A DNA stretch of 64,000 bases from Ruminococcaceae bacterium UBA7101 (GCA_002493325.1 DKYL01000038.1:18318-82317), one strand, 5' to 3'. Counted from the first letter of the stretch, positions 45,424-53,847 are shown. Notes: generated from the sequence alone by a model not told the origin. Translations and numbers: made by a program.

Positions 45424-46395
45424 TTATTTTCTTCTGATAATATAGGAGCAGCTTATTGTGCATTTATCCTCAGCCAAATCATAATGCTCTGTCTGATTTA
45501 CAATTTCAAATCCGTCAAACTCCTTTTGCTCAAGATATTCAAGTCTTTTTTTAGCAAGCTCCTTCAGCTCTTCATCAGACATTGTTCTCGGCGTTGTCCT
45601 GAAAAAACGTTCCTCACTCTTAGTATAACCAATCGGAAGCTCAACATTTTTTATTGTTAAAGTTTTATCACTTTCATAGGACTGATCACCTGTCAGCTTT
45701 TTGAAATAAAGCGGTATTTGGGCAGTAAAAAATCTCAGCGTATAATAATCCTTCGTATCTTTTAGGGTAATATCCTTTTGCTCACGGTTAACGGTTGTAC
45801 TCAGTTCACGTCTGAAAACACCTATGCCCTGCATCTTTTCCTCATCTGCGTCAGCATCCTGCTGCCTTGTTTCGTTCACCTCAACTCTTGCTGTTGTGCC
45901 GAATTTGTTAATATGCACCCAGGAAAAATCCTCAAAATCACTCATCATTTTCCAGCAAAGGTCTGTCCTGTCAACACTTCCCCACATAACACCCGTTTGA
46001 AAATGATTATTCTCAAGGTACGTAAGTATTGCTGTATCGCTCACTCTGCTGTTGCCCACAATTTCAACATTCCATATAAATGCATTCAAAAATGAAAGAA
46101 TTGCACAAAAGCAAATCATTCCAATAAAAAATCCAAATCTGTTTTTCAGCGGCAAAAGAACAAACGGCAGTCCCTTTTTCTTCATTATTTTCACCACACC
46201 GCCGTGCTTATATGCAATTCGGTGCAGTTTTTTATAATTTTTAAGATTGCATACAGCGGTTATATATTCACCGCAATCCTCAATATCTCTCAGCTCCATA
46301 CCCTGTGCAAAGCAGTCTGTTATAAAATCCTCGCTGAAGCCATTTTTAAAATAAAACTTAACATATCCGAAAAGCCATCTGAATAAATATATCAA
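45424..46395 (-). CDS. yqfD: YqfD-family sporulation protein, internally shortened
   Basis: A 323-residue protein of the YqfD (stage IV sporulation) family: N-terminal YVKFYFKNGFSEDFIT and KGLPFVLLPLKNRFGFFIG, one membrane helix, then a POTRA-like region (WNVEIVGNSRVSD, FSWVHINKFGTTARVEVNE). Usual members have about 380-400 residues. Here the segment that normally follows, with the PCNIVA and GDxVxxGDxLVSG-type repeats, is missing, and the chain jumps to the C-terminal part. It starts at a TTG overlapping the yqfC stop by four bases. Confidence 0.8.
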   Translation of the reverse strand: MIYLFRWLFGYVKFYFKNGFSEDFITDCFAQGMELRDIEDCGEYITAVCNLKNYKKLHRIAYKHGGVVKIMKKKGLPFVLLPLKNRFGFFIGMICFCAILSFLNAFIWNVEIVGNSRVSDTAILTYLENNHFQTGVMWGSVDRTDLCWKMMSDFEDFSWVHINKFGTTARVEVNETRQQDADADEEKMQGIGVFRRELSTTVNREQKDITLKDTKDYYTLRFFTAQIPLYFKKLTGDQSYESDKTLTIKNVELPIGYTKSEERFFRTTPRTMSDEELKELAKKRLEYLEQKEFDGFEIVNQTEHYDLAEDKCTISCSYIIRRK

Positions 46396-46643
46396 CTCAA
46401 AAACTCCATATATGTAATATTGCCCTCAATAATTGCCCCTTCCTTTGTGAAGGAATTGATTTTTAAACCAAAGCCGTTAAAAACAATGATCTGACTGCCA
46501 AGACTGACAGAAATTTTTGTGTCACTGTATTCAACAACACTCTTTAAACCGTCAACAAGGCATTCGCCCCCTGCTATTTCAAGACGGGGCTTGCCGAAGA
46601 TGTAATCAAATTCTTTTTTACTGTGCTTTATTTTTTTCATCAT
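46392..46643 (-). CDS. yqfC: YqfC-family sporulation protein
   Basis: An 83-residue protein of the YqfC family, found upstream of yqfD in spore formers and usually controlled by mother-cell sigma E. The body has the family's beta-rich repeat with GKPRLEIAGGECLVDGLKS and NGFGLKINSFTKEGAIIEGN. Two adjacent ATGs (46643 and 46640) are possible starts. Overlap with yqfD indicates coupled translation. Confidence 0.85.
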   Translation of the reverse strand: MMKKIKHSKKEFDYIFGKPRLEIAGGECLVDGLKSVVEYSDTKISVSLGSQIIVFNGFGLKINSFTKEGAIIEGNITYMEFLS

Positions 46644-46677
46644 ATCACCAGTAATATGTATGAAAAATCCACTGATA

Positions 46678-46770
46678 TTATGAAAAAAGCAGAGCGAAAA
46701 AATAACAGGCAAAACGCAGTGCGCCAAACATGAATTGAAAAATGAATATTACCGATAAATTCTGTTTCAT
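46678..46770 (-). CDS. Small hydrophobic ORF upstream of yqfC
   Basis: A 30-codon ORF with an excellent ribosome binding site (AGGAGG, eight bases before ATG). The peptide begins MKQNLSVIFIFQFMFG and is one continuous hydrophobic segment with a few basic residues, ending in FFALLFS. It lies 34 bp upstream of yqfC on the same strand. The strong site argues for real translation; it could be a small membrane protein or a leader peptide. No homologue is recognised. Confidence 0.5.
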   Translation of the reverse strand: MKQNLSVIFIFQFMFGALRFACYFFALLFS

Positions 46771-46799
46771 TAAACAAACCTCCTGTTTTGTATTAATAA

Positions 46800-47225
46800 T
46801 CAACCTTGCGATTGCCCTTTCTTCCCTAATAGCCTTATTATTCCTGCAATCATCAAAGCAATTAAACCCATAGTTATAGGATGAAGAAATATCAAAAGCA
46901 TATAATATATACCCTCATCATTAAATTTCAGAAACCAAGAAACATTATCGACTGTAACCGCAAACCGAACGATATCACATTCATAGGTAAGTAAGCAAAG
47001 GCTCATTACATTACAAGCAGATAAAAACAATTCATAGATAAGCAAAAGTAAATTTGAAAGTCTTTTACTCCGTATGGCGTTGAATATCATCAAAATCGGA
47101 ACAAAAAGAAACCAAACTACTCCTCGCAAAATATGCATAGGAGAGATCAAAACACTTAAAATATCTAATACAATTATTGCAATAGCGATAAATTCTAACG
47201 GGTCATTTATCTTTTTTAATTTCAT
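46800..47225 (-). CDS. Predicted four-helix membrane protein
   Basis: A 141-residue protein with about four membrane segments and short charged loops. No family recognised. GGAGGTGG precedes the ATG. Its promoter region contains two 15-bp direct repeats with 20-bp period immediately upstream of the -35, suggesting control by an activator binding as a dimer. It lies 29 bp upstream of the small ORF before yqfC. Confidence 0.7.
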   Translation of the reverse strand: MKLKKINDPLEFIAIAIIVLDILSVLISPMHILRGVVWFLFVPILMIFNAIRSKRLSNLLLLIYELFLSACNVMSLCLLTYECDIVRFAVTVDNVSWFLKFNDEGIYYMLLIFLHPITMGLIALMIAGIIRLLGKKGQSQG

Positions 47226-47294
47226 ATCAGACCACCTCCATATATTGCTTTTGGATAAAACTTTTCCAAAAAATGCACTCTCTGTTCTATAATC

Positions 47295-47324
47295 ATTATA
47301 CTTAAAAATTTTTTGCCAAGTCTA
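47295..47324 (-). promoter_or_regulatory. Promoter of the four-helix membrane protein gene
   Basis: On the minus strand TAGACT, 18-bp spacer, TATAAT. The weak -35 next to direct repeats is typical of an activator-dependent promoter. Confidence 0.5.
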
Positions 47325-47327
47325 CCG

Positions 47328-47362
47328 AAAAAGTATAAACAATATCTAAAAAGTATAAACAA
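47328..47362. repeat. Two 15-bp direct repeats upstream of a weak -35
   Basis: AAAAAGTATAAACAA occurs exactly at 47328-47342 and 47348-47362, a 20-bp period, starting 3 bp upstream of the -35 on the minus strand. A third, weaker copy (AAGAATAAAC) follows. Likely regulator binding sites. Confidence 0.6.
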
Positions 47363-47382
47363 AGAATAAACGATTAAAAAAA

Positions 47383-47410
47383 AGCAGTAAATCACGAAAA
47401 ATTTACTGCT
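47383..47410 (-). terminator. Terminator after nrdG
   Basis: A perfect 10-bp stem (AGCAGTAAAT / ATTTACTGCT) with an 8-base loop, followed by eight T on the minus strand. Confidence 0.9.
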
Positions 47411-47416
47411 TATTGA

Positions 47417-47941
47417 TTATTCCATATAGAGAACGATTCTTTTTTCTGTTAATGTTTTTTTGACATCAATAATACGTTGGTTTGACGAGCCACGGAATTT
47501 GAGTGATATATCCTTTTTGCTTTCCTCAAAGCGTCCGTCAACAAGCACATCAATCAGTGACAGCATTTCAGCAGACACGTCCGTTTTTGCTCTGCTCTTC
47601 ACTTTGCCTGTGATTTCCTCAAAGGTAAAGCCCGAATAGCACCAAATATCTTTGTTCGGGAATTTTTCCTTAAACATTACAAGAAACGGCAGGAGCACAC
47701 GCTGATTTTCAGGCTCAAAGGGTTCACCGCCCAAAAGGGAAAGTCCGTTAATCCAGTCAGGCTCACAGGCTTCAAGTATTTCCATCATTGTCTTTTCGGT
47801 AAAAGCATTGCCGAATGAAAAGTCCCAGGTTTGTGCATTAAAGCAGTCCTTGCAGTGATGTCTGCAGCCTGACACAAAAAGTGATGTGCGCACTCCTATT
47901 CCGTTTGAAATATCATTTTTTTTGATTTCACCGTAATTCAT
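47417..47941 (-). CDS. nrdG: Anaerobic ribonucleotide reductase activating protein
   Basis: A 174-residue radical SAM enzyme that installs the glycyl radical on NrdD. The CxxxCxxC motif for the [4Fe-4S] cluster is CRHHCKDC near residue 27, preceded by VRTSLFVSG; LSLLGGEPFEP follows. The ATG at 47941 has GAGGTGG just upstream. Located 55 bp after nrdD on the same strand. Confidence 0.95.
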   Translation of the reverse strand: MNYGEIKKNDISNGIGVRTSLFVSGCRHHCKDCFNAQTWDFSFGNAFTEKTMMEILEACEPDWINGLSLLGGEPFEPENQRVLLPFLVMFKEKFPNKDIWCYSGFTFEEITGKVKSRAKTDVSAEMLSLIDVLVDGRFEESKKDISLKFRGSSNQRIIDVKKTLTEKRIVLYME

Positions 47942-47959
47942 ATTCCACCTCAATATGGC

Positions 47960-47989
47960 AATAGGCTGTCTTTAATCAGACAGCCTATT
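47960..47989. other. Perfect hairpin between nrdD and nrdG
   Basis: A 12-bp perfect stem (AATAGGCTGTCT / AGACAGCCTATT) with a six-base loop. In the nrdD-to-nrdG direction no T-run follows, so it looks more like a mRNA stability or processing element that sets the NrdD:NrdG ratio than a full terminator. Confidence 0.6.
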
Positions 47990-47996
47990 TTTAATT

Positions 47997-50198
47997 TTAT
48001 AAGTGCAGTACTCTTTCCTTAATTTCCTGAGTTCTGCCCTGATTCCAGAACTGTGTGCCGATATAACCGCAGGTTCTGCGTGCAACATTCATTTTATCCT
48101 GATCCTCGTTGCCGCACTTAGGGCATCTCCAAATCAGCTTACCATCTTCGTTTTCAACGATTTTGATTTCACCGTCATAGCCGCAGCACTGGCAGTAATC
48201 GCTCTTGGTGTTCAGCTCGGCATACATAATATTATCATAGATAAATTTCATTACCTGAAGCACAGCAGGGATATTATCCTGCATATTAGGTACCTCAACA
48301 TAAGAGATTGCACCGCCGGGTGAAAGAGCCTGAAACTCGCTCTCAAACTTGAGCTTTGTGAAGGCATCAATCTCCTCAGCAACGTGAACATGGTATGAGT
48401 TTGTGATGTAATTTCTGTCAGTTACACCCGGGATGATACCAAATCTCTTCTGAAGCTGCTTTGCAAATTTATAGGTAGTTGACTCAAGAGGAGTACCATA
48501 AATACTGTAATCTATATTTTCCTCTTTCTTCCACTTATTGCAGGCGTCATTCATATACTGCATAACGGAAAGAGCAAATGGCTTGCCGCCGTCAGCATCG
48601 GTATGTGACTTGCCTGTCATATATTTTGTACACTCATAAAGACCTGCATAACCAAGTGAAATGGTTGAATAGCCGTCAAAGAGCAGTCTGTCAATGGTTT
48701 CACCCTTCTTGAGCCTTGCAAGTGCGCCATGCTGCCAAAGAATAGGTGCAGCATCACTCATTGTGCCCATAAGTCTGTTATGACGGCACTGAAGTGCTCT
48801 GTGGCAAAGGTCAAGACGCTCATCAAAAATCTTCCAGAACTTGGTCATATCGCCGCCTGATGAGCAGGCAATATCAACAAGGTTAAGGGTTACAACACCC
48901 TGATTGAAGCGACCGTAATATTTCTTTTTACCGGCAACATAATTCTTGGCATTGGCAATATTACCGACACCGTTTTCGGTAAATCTGTCAGGAGTAAGGA
49001 AGGAACGGCAGCCCATACAGGTGTAAACATCACCCTTTAAATCCATCATTACCTTTTCGCTGATGTAATCGGGAACCATACGCTTTGCAGTACATCTTGC
49101 AGCAAGCTCTGTAAGGTAATAGAACTGTGAATCTTCCTTGATATTATCCTCCTCAAGCACATAAATAAGCTTTGGGAATGCAGGGGTAATCCACTCACCG
49201 CTTTCATTCTTAACGCCCTGAATTCTCTGCTTAAGGGTTTCCTCAATAATAAGGGCAAGGTCCTTCTTTTCCTGCTCGCTGTTAGCCTCGTTCAGATACA
49301 TAAATACGGTAACAAAAGGAGCCTGTCCGTTTGTTGTAAGCAGAGTTACAACCTGATACTGAATGGTCTGAACACCGCGTGCAACCTCTTCACGAACTCT
49401 TTTTTCGGTAAGTCCGTCAATCTGCTCCTCGTTCATTTCAACACCGAATTCAGCAGCCTCAGCCATAACCTCTTTTTTAATCTTTTCACGGCTCACCTGA
49501 ACAAATGGTGCAAGGTGTGACAGTGAAATGGACTGACCTCCGTACTGGCTTGAAGCAACCTGAGCGATAATCTGTGTTGCAATATTGCAGGCAGTTGAAA
49601 AAGAGTGCGGCTTTTCAATCATTGTTTCACTGATAACAGTACCGTTCTGGAGCATATCCTCCAGATTCACAAGGTCACAGTTATGCATATGCTGTGCAAA
49701 ATAGTCAGCATCGTGAAAATGAATAATACCCTGCTCATGGGCATCAACAATATCCTGCGGCAAAAGAATTCTTTTTGTAATATCCTTTGAAACCTCACCT
49801 GCCATATAGTCACGCTGAACGGAATTGACAGTCGGATTTTTATTTGAATTTTCCTGCTTAACCTCTTCGTTATTACACTCAATCAGTGACAAAATCTGGT
49901 TATCTGTAGTATTAGCCTTTCTGATAAGTGAACGGTTGTAGCGGTATTTTACATAAAGCCTTGCTACCTCAAAGGCACCCTGTGCCATAATCTGGTTTTC
50001 TACTATATCCTGAATCTCTTCAACAGAAAAAGCTCTGTTTGCTTTCAGTGTTTTAAATTCAACATACTCGGCAATCTCGTTAATCTGGCTTCTTGAAAGC
50101 TCTTCCTTCTTGCAGGCTGCATTTGCCTTTGATACGGCTACTATGATTTTATTTATATCAAAATCTGCTTCAGAGCCGTTTCTCTTAATAATTTTCAT
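47997..50198 (-). CDS. nrdD: Anaerobic (class III) ribonucleoside-triphosphate reductase
   Basis: A 733-residue glycyl-radical enzyme reducing ribonucleotides to deoxyribonucleotides under anaerobic conditions. It has an N-terminal ATP-cone domain (MKIIKRNGSEADFDINKI), the NrdD barrel, a C-terminal zinc site with four cysteines (YCQCCGYDG and WRCPKCGN) and the glycyl-radical segment RRTCGYIG near Gly711. Two NrdR-like boxes and a consensus promoter lie upstream. Confidence 0.97.
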   Translation of the reverse strand: MKIIKRNGSEADFDINKIIVAVSKANAACKKEELSRSQINEIAEYVEFKTLKANRAFSVEEIQDIVENQIMAQGAFEVARLYVKYRYNRSLIRKANTTDNQILSLIECNNEEVKQENSNKNPTVNSVQRDYMAGEVSKDITKRILLPQDIVDAHEQGIIHFHDADYFAQHMHNCDLVNLEDMLQNGTVISETMIEKPHSFSTACNIATQIIAQVASSQYGGQSISLSHLAPFVQVSREKIKKEVMAEAAEFGVEMNEEQIDGLTEKRVREEVARGVQTIQYQVVTLLTTNGQAPFVTVFMYLNEANSEQEKKDLALIIEETLKQRIQGVKNESGEWITPAFPKLIYVLEEDNIKEDSQFYYLTELAARCTAKRMVPDYISEKVMMDLKGDVYTCMGCRSFLTPDRFTENGVGNIANAKNYVAGKKKYYGRFNQGVVTLNLVDIACSSGGDMTKFWKIFDERLDLCHRALQCRHNRLMGTMSDAAPILWQHGALARLKKGETIDRLLFDGYSTISLGYAGLYECTKYMTGKSHTDADGGKPFALSVMQYMNDACNKWKKEENIDYSIYGTPLESTTYKFAKQLQKRFGIIPGVTDRNYITNSYHVHVAEEIDAFTKLKFESEFQALSPGGAISYVEVPNMQDNIPAVLQVMKFIYDNIMYAELNTKSDYCQCCGYDGEIKIVENEDGKLIWRCPKCGNEDQDKMNVARRTCGYIGTQFWNQGRTQEIKERVLHL

Positions 50199-50259
50199 CG
50201 TTTTTTACCCCATTAAAAATTGTTACAAAAAAGTTACATCTAAATAAGTGACTGGATTT

Positions 50260-50322
50260 ATCATATCAAATAAATTGTGTTCTGTCAATAGCAAAACGCA
50301 AAATAAATACAATATCTTGTGT
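50260..50322 (-). promoter_or_regulatory. nrdD promoter with two NrdR-box-like sites
   Basis: On the minus strand TTGACA (50283-50288), 17-bp spacer and TATGAT (50260-50265). Two 16-bp NrdR-box-like sites are ACACAAGATATTGTAT at 50307-50322 and ACACAATTTATTTGAT at 50265-50280; the second fills the promoter spacer. They are 42 bp apart, four helical turns, on the same face. NrdR binds such pairs in ribonucleotide reductase promoters; binding here is inferred. Confidence 0.7.
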
Positions 50323-50456
50323 CTATTATTTTAATCGAACGAAACAATGCATATATGTAGATAAATAGACCTTTACCGAAAAACAGTGGAATTTCCTGCG
50401 TTATCAGGACATATAAGGTTACAAAATTTAAAAAACAGTATTTTCAGACAAAAAAT

Positions 50457-50482
50457 AAGAACGGATTAAACAACCCGTTCTT
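50457..50482 (-). terminator. Terminator after tagD
   Basis: An 8-bp stem (AAGAACGG / CCGTTCTT) with a 10-base loop, followed on the minus strand by ATTTTTT. Confidence 0.8.
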
Positions 50483-50491
50483 CACTGATTA

Positions 50492-50926
50492 TTATTTTTC
50501 TTCGGGAAGCTGGTCAACACCGTTGATTGCATCCTTCAAGCCGAGATCCTTCTTAATCATTGTTGTTGAAACACCGGGCGTTCTGTCAAGGAAAACCAGT
50601 TCGCAATGCTCTTTTAAATAATCAAACTTGTCACTGCCTGCCCAGTCGCCTCCCATAACAACAGTGTCGATATGATATTCCTTAACGTCATCAAGTTTCT
50701 GCTCCCAGCAGTTTTCGGGAATAACAAGATCTACATAGCGGATTGCCTCAAGCATTTTCTTTCTTGTTTCATAAGAATGATAAGCCTTTTTGCCCTTGCC
50801 TGCATTAAATTCATCTGTTGAAAGAGCCACAACAAGATAATCACCCATTGCCTTTGCTCTCTGCAAAAGTCTGATATGACCGTAATGAAGCAAATCAAAA
50901 GTGCCGTATGTTAAAATTCTTTTCAT
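50492..50926 (-). CDS. tagD: Glycerol-3-phosphate cytidylyltransferase
   Basis: A 144-residue nucleotidyltransferase making CDP-glycerol, used for teichoic acid or related glycerol-phosphate polymers. The HxGH motif is in LTYGTFDLLHYGHIRLL, and the C-terminal RTPGVSTTMIK is the second signature. It is about 15 residues longer than Bacillus TagD, ending in an acidic tail. No other teichoic acid genes are nearby. Confidence 0.93.
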   Translation of the reverse strand: MKRILTYGTFDLLHYGHIRLLQRAKAMGDYLVVALSTDEFNAGKGKKAYHSYETRKKMLEAIRYVDLVIPENCWEQKLDDVKEYHIDTVVMGGDWAGSDKFDYLKEHCELVFLDRTPGVSTTMIKKDLGLKDAINGVDQLPEEK

Positions 50927-50976
50927 AACTTATCTCCAATATAATTATTTATAAATTTATTAAATCATAATATACA

Positions 50977-51690
50977 TTATATGTCAAGTATGTCCTTTAT
51001 AACCTCACCTGCAATAATAAGACCCACAACTGACGGAACAAAAGCATTGCTTGCAGGGATTGTACGTCTGCCCTGCTGCACCTCGTCACACGGCTCCACA
51101 GGCTTAATCGGCTCTTCTTTAGAATAAACAACCTTCAGCCTTTTAATTTTTCGTGCCTTCAGTTCTCTGCGCATTACCTTTGCAAGCGGACAGACAGAGG
51201 TTTTATAAATATCACTGACCTCAAAGCGGGTTGGGTCAAGCTTGTTTCCTGCACCCATTGAGCTGATAAGGGGGATGCCTGCTTTCTCACACCGCACCGC
51301 AAGCTCAATTTTTCCTGCTACTGTATCAATAGCATCAATCACATAATCATAGGCTGTGAAATCAAATTCCCCTGCTGTTTCTGCCGTAAAAAAGGTTTTA
51401 TGGCAATTCACAATACAATCGGGATTAATATCCGCTATCCTTGCCTTTGCTGCATCAACCTTCGCCAATCCCACAGTTTTGTGCGTAGCAATAATCTGCC
51501 TGTTGATATTGGAGAGGCTGACCTCGTCATTGTCAATCAAATCAATCATGCCCACACCTGTTCTTGCCAGTGCTTCAACTGCATAACCGCCAACACCGCC
51601 GACGCCGAACACGGCAACACGTGAACGATTCAGTTTTTCCATACCGTCACTGCCGAACATCATACAGCTTCGTGAAAATTGATTATCCAT
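50977..51690 (-). CDS. tcdA: tRNA threonylcarbamoyladenosine dehydratase (TcdA/ThiF family)
   Basis: A 237-residue E1-like adenylating enzyme that cyclises t6A37 in tRNA. The start DNQFSRSCMMFG and the nucleotide-binding VAVFGVGGVGGYAVEAL are typical of TcdA; the NRQIIATHKTVG and SSMGAGNKLDPTRFEV segments follow. The ATG at 51690, one base after the Rrf2 stop, matches the family N-terminus; an earlier in-frame ATG at 51708 is possible. Confidence 0.92.
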   Translation of the reverse strand: MDNQFSRSCMMFGSDGMEKLNRSRVAVFGVGGVGGYAVEALARTGVGMIDLIDNDEVSLSNINRQIIATHKTVGLAKVDAAKARIADINPDCIVNCHKTFFTAETAGEFDFTAYDYVIDAIDTVAGKIELAVRCEKAGIPLISSMGAGNKLDPTRFEVSDIYKTSVCPLAKVMRRELKARKIKRLKVVYSKEEPIKPVEPCDEVQQGRRTIPASNAFVPSVVGLIIAGEVIKDILDI

Positions 51691-51691
51691 A

Positions 51692-52129
51692 CTATATATA
51701 ATACTCATCTGTCTTTCTTGCTCTGTCACTGTCGATTATATCCTGCAGGGTGATAGAATCAAGATATTCGGTTATTGTTTTATAAAGCCCCTGCCACATC
51801 GGCAGTGTGGGACAGGTTTCACACTTTTCACAGGTGTTCGGCTCGTAATCAAGGCAGGCAACAGGAGCAAGACTGCCCTCTGTAATTCTTAAGATATCAC
51901 CTACGGTATATTTATCCGGTGCCTTTGCAAGCTTATATCCGCCCTGAAATCCCCTTGTAGTCCTGAGCACACCTGACTTATTGAGCATAGGAACAATCTG
52001 TTCTAAATATTTCTTTGATATATCCTGTCTTTCGGCAATATCCTTCAGTGCCACATAGCCGTCATTCTGATTTTCAGCTAAATCAAGCATCATTCTCAGG
52101 GCATACCTGCCCTTGGTTGATATTTTCAA
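51692..52129 (-). CDS. Rrf2-family (IscR/CymR-like) transcriptional regulator
   Basis: A 145-residue winged-helix repressor. The family start LKISTKGRYALRMMLDLA is at the TTG chosen, which has AGAGGTG six bases upstream; in-frame GTG and ATG codons just before lack proper spacing. Four cysteines lie in a short loop (CLDYEPNTCEKCETC, about residues 93-107), as expected of an IscR-type Fe-S cluster, so it may sense iron-sulfur status or cysteine. A palindrome over its own promoter suggests autoregulation. It overlaps nothing but is 1 bp from tcdA. Confidence 0.9.
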   Translation of the reverse strand: MKISTKGRYALRMMLDLAENQNDGYVALKDIAERQDISKKYLEQIVPMLNKSGVLRTTRGFQGGYKLAKAPDKYTVGDILRITEGSLAPVACLDYEPNTCEKCETCPTLPMWQGLYKTITEYLDSITLQDIIDSDRARKTDEYYI

Positions 52130-52147
52130 AATCATCACCTCTGCAAT

Positions 52148-52181
52148 AACCTATTATAACATAGGTTTTATATGTTTTCAA
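52148..52181 (-). promoter_or_regulatory. Rrf2 gene promoter overlapped by a palindromic operator
   Basis: On the minus strand TTGAAA (52176-52181), 17-bp spacer, TATAAT (52153-52158). A perfect 7-bp inverted repeat (AACCTAT, six bases, ATAGGTT; 52148-52167) covers the -10, as expected of an autorepressor site. Confidence 0.7.
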
Positions 52182-52190
52182 TCCTATACA

Positions 52191-53819
52191 TCAAAGCACT
52201 CTGCCTTCATTTATATTAAATTTAAGCTCTTCATTTTCGGTACGGATACAGGCAATGCCATCCATAATTTCCGCACTGACAATTTCAGGCTTATCACGGC
52301 TTACTGTATAATTAAAAATCTTCATCTGTTCGTCGGTATAGGTTGAAACATCATCACTTACAAACAGAAGATTACCGAGCATACTGTTGACCCTTGCAAC
52401 AATTTTCCTCTGGCTCATAGGCATTTTAATATTATTGTCACGCAGCAGAAAAACATCGGGGTCATTGAGCCACGCTCTGCCGTCAAGATGGCGGCGGTAA
52501 ATGGTATTGGTCAACGTATTTATTGTAGAAACATCCTCACGTGAAAATGGTTTTTTATTCCAGCTCAGTGCCACATCAGCACCGATTCGGCAAAAATCCA
52601 CCTTGCCGAAGGCAGGGGCAAGGGGCACACCGCAGCCGAGAATGATTTTGTCTCCGCACCACTCCCTGATTAAGTCCATAGCATCGCACATAATTTCACC
52701 GCGGCTTTTATTATGAATAGGTCTTTGACAGCAGGCATAGAGAAAATCCAGCTTGACCATATCATAGCCCCATTCATTCAGCACAGTATCAAACACATTT
52801 TTCAGGTGTGCTCTTACCTCTTTATTATAAATATCAAGTGCATAAAAGCCACCCCAGTTATGTGATGAAAAATGGTATTTCCCCTTTTCATCAGTAACAA
52901 TCCAGTCCTTGTGCGCCTTAAAAATATTTGACTTAGGCGTTACGCCGAATGGAGCAAGCCACAAGCCTGCAAGCATATTGTTTTTATGGATACTGTCGGC
53001 AACGGTCTTCATACCCTCGGGGAATTTTACAGGGTCCGTTTCAAGCCAGTCACCCACTGTACGCTCATAGCCGTCATCAATCTGAAAAATATCAATCTTT
53101 GTATCCAGCTTAGAGATTGCTTTAAGGTCACGCTTAACAATATCCTGCGTAACATGCGTATAATAATTATACCAGGTTGTATAACCGCAGCTTCTGTTAA
53201 CTCTCGGCTTTACAATATTCATCAGGTTGAAATACCTGTCAAAAACAGAATTATATTCACCGCTGATGATGGCTAAATCAAGCACCCTTTTCTCGCTGTC
53301 AAAGCAAACACCCTCAAGGTCCTTTGAAACTGTCAGCGTGTTTTCATTGGTATCAAAGGTGAGGATGGTATAGCCTGCCCTTTCACTGAGTGAGCCGAAG
53401 AGTGTAAGCTTGTTGCCCTTTCTCACATAAGCGTAGGAATAGCCGTAGAACACACCCTGCTTTTCAGGATAATCGTGCCAGAGCAAATCCCCTGCTCCCC
53501 ACATTCCCAAAGGATTGAATTTAGATTTTTTAATGCCTAAAAATCTCGGATTGAATTCATCCATAGCTTCATTCGGTGCATATTCTCTGCTGACAGTCCA
53601 GCTCTGATAACCGTTGGTAAAAATCCGTTCATCTCTGTTAACCTTATAATCAGCAATCAAATCAAATTTCTTAAATTCAATTTTTCTTTTCGGCAATACC
53701 GAAACCGATAAATAACTGTCACTGCTGTTAACATTGAGAATGAAATCATCATTACTGCAATTTGTTGTTTTCTTTAATATGCCGTCTGCATAATATTCAA
53801 GGCTGTATTTCCAATTCAT
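52191..53819 (-). CDS. GH36-type alpha-galactosidase
   Basis: A 542-residue intracellular glycoside hydrolase. An N-terminal beta domain (FTNGYQSWTVSREY is characteristic) precedes a barrel with IDIFQIDDGYE, GLWLAPFGVTP, the nucleophile Asp358 in VKLDFLYA and the acid/base Asp415 in CRIGADVALSW. No signal peptide, so it acts on imported oligosaccharides such as raffinose-family sugars or host glycans. The ATG at 53819 has GGAG upstream. It is divergent from a GH20 gene and shares a -35 element with it. Confidence 0.9.
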   Translation of the reverse strand: MNWKYSLEYYADGILKKTTNCSNDDFILNVNSSDSYLSVSVLPKRKIEFKKFDLIADYKVNRDERIFTNGYQSWTVSREYAPNEAMDEFNPRFLGIKKSKFNPLGMWGAGDLLWHDYPEKQGVFYGYSYAYVRKGNKLTLFGSLSERAGYTILTFDTNENTLTVSKDLEGVCFDSEKRVLDLAIISGEYNSVFDRYFNLMNIVKPRVNRSCGYTTWYNYYTHVTQDIVKRDLKAISKLDTKIDIFQIDDGYERTVGDWLETDPVKFPEGMKTVADSIHKNNMLAGLWLAPFGVTPKSNIFKAHKDWIVTDEKGKYHFSSHNWGGFYALDIYNKEVRAHLKNVFDTVLNEWGYDMVKLDFLYACCQRPIHNKSRGEIMCDAMDLIREWCGDKIILGCGVPLAPAFGKVDFCRIGADVALSWNKKPFSREDVSTINTLTNTIYRRHLDGRAWLNDPDVFLLRDNNIKMPMSQRKIVARVNSMLGNLLFVSDDVSTYTDEQMKIFNYTVSRDKPEIVSAEIMDGIACIRTENEELKFNINEGRVL

Positions 53820-53847
53820 ATGAATATCTCCTTCAGTTAATATTATT

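Noticed and set aside
47328..47362. Direct repeats considered as a CRISPR seed
   Set aside because: Only two clear 15-bp copies with 5-bp gaps, far too short and too close for repeat-spacer units; better explained as regulator sites.
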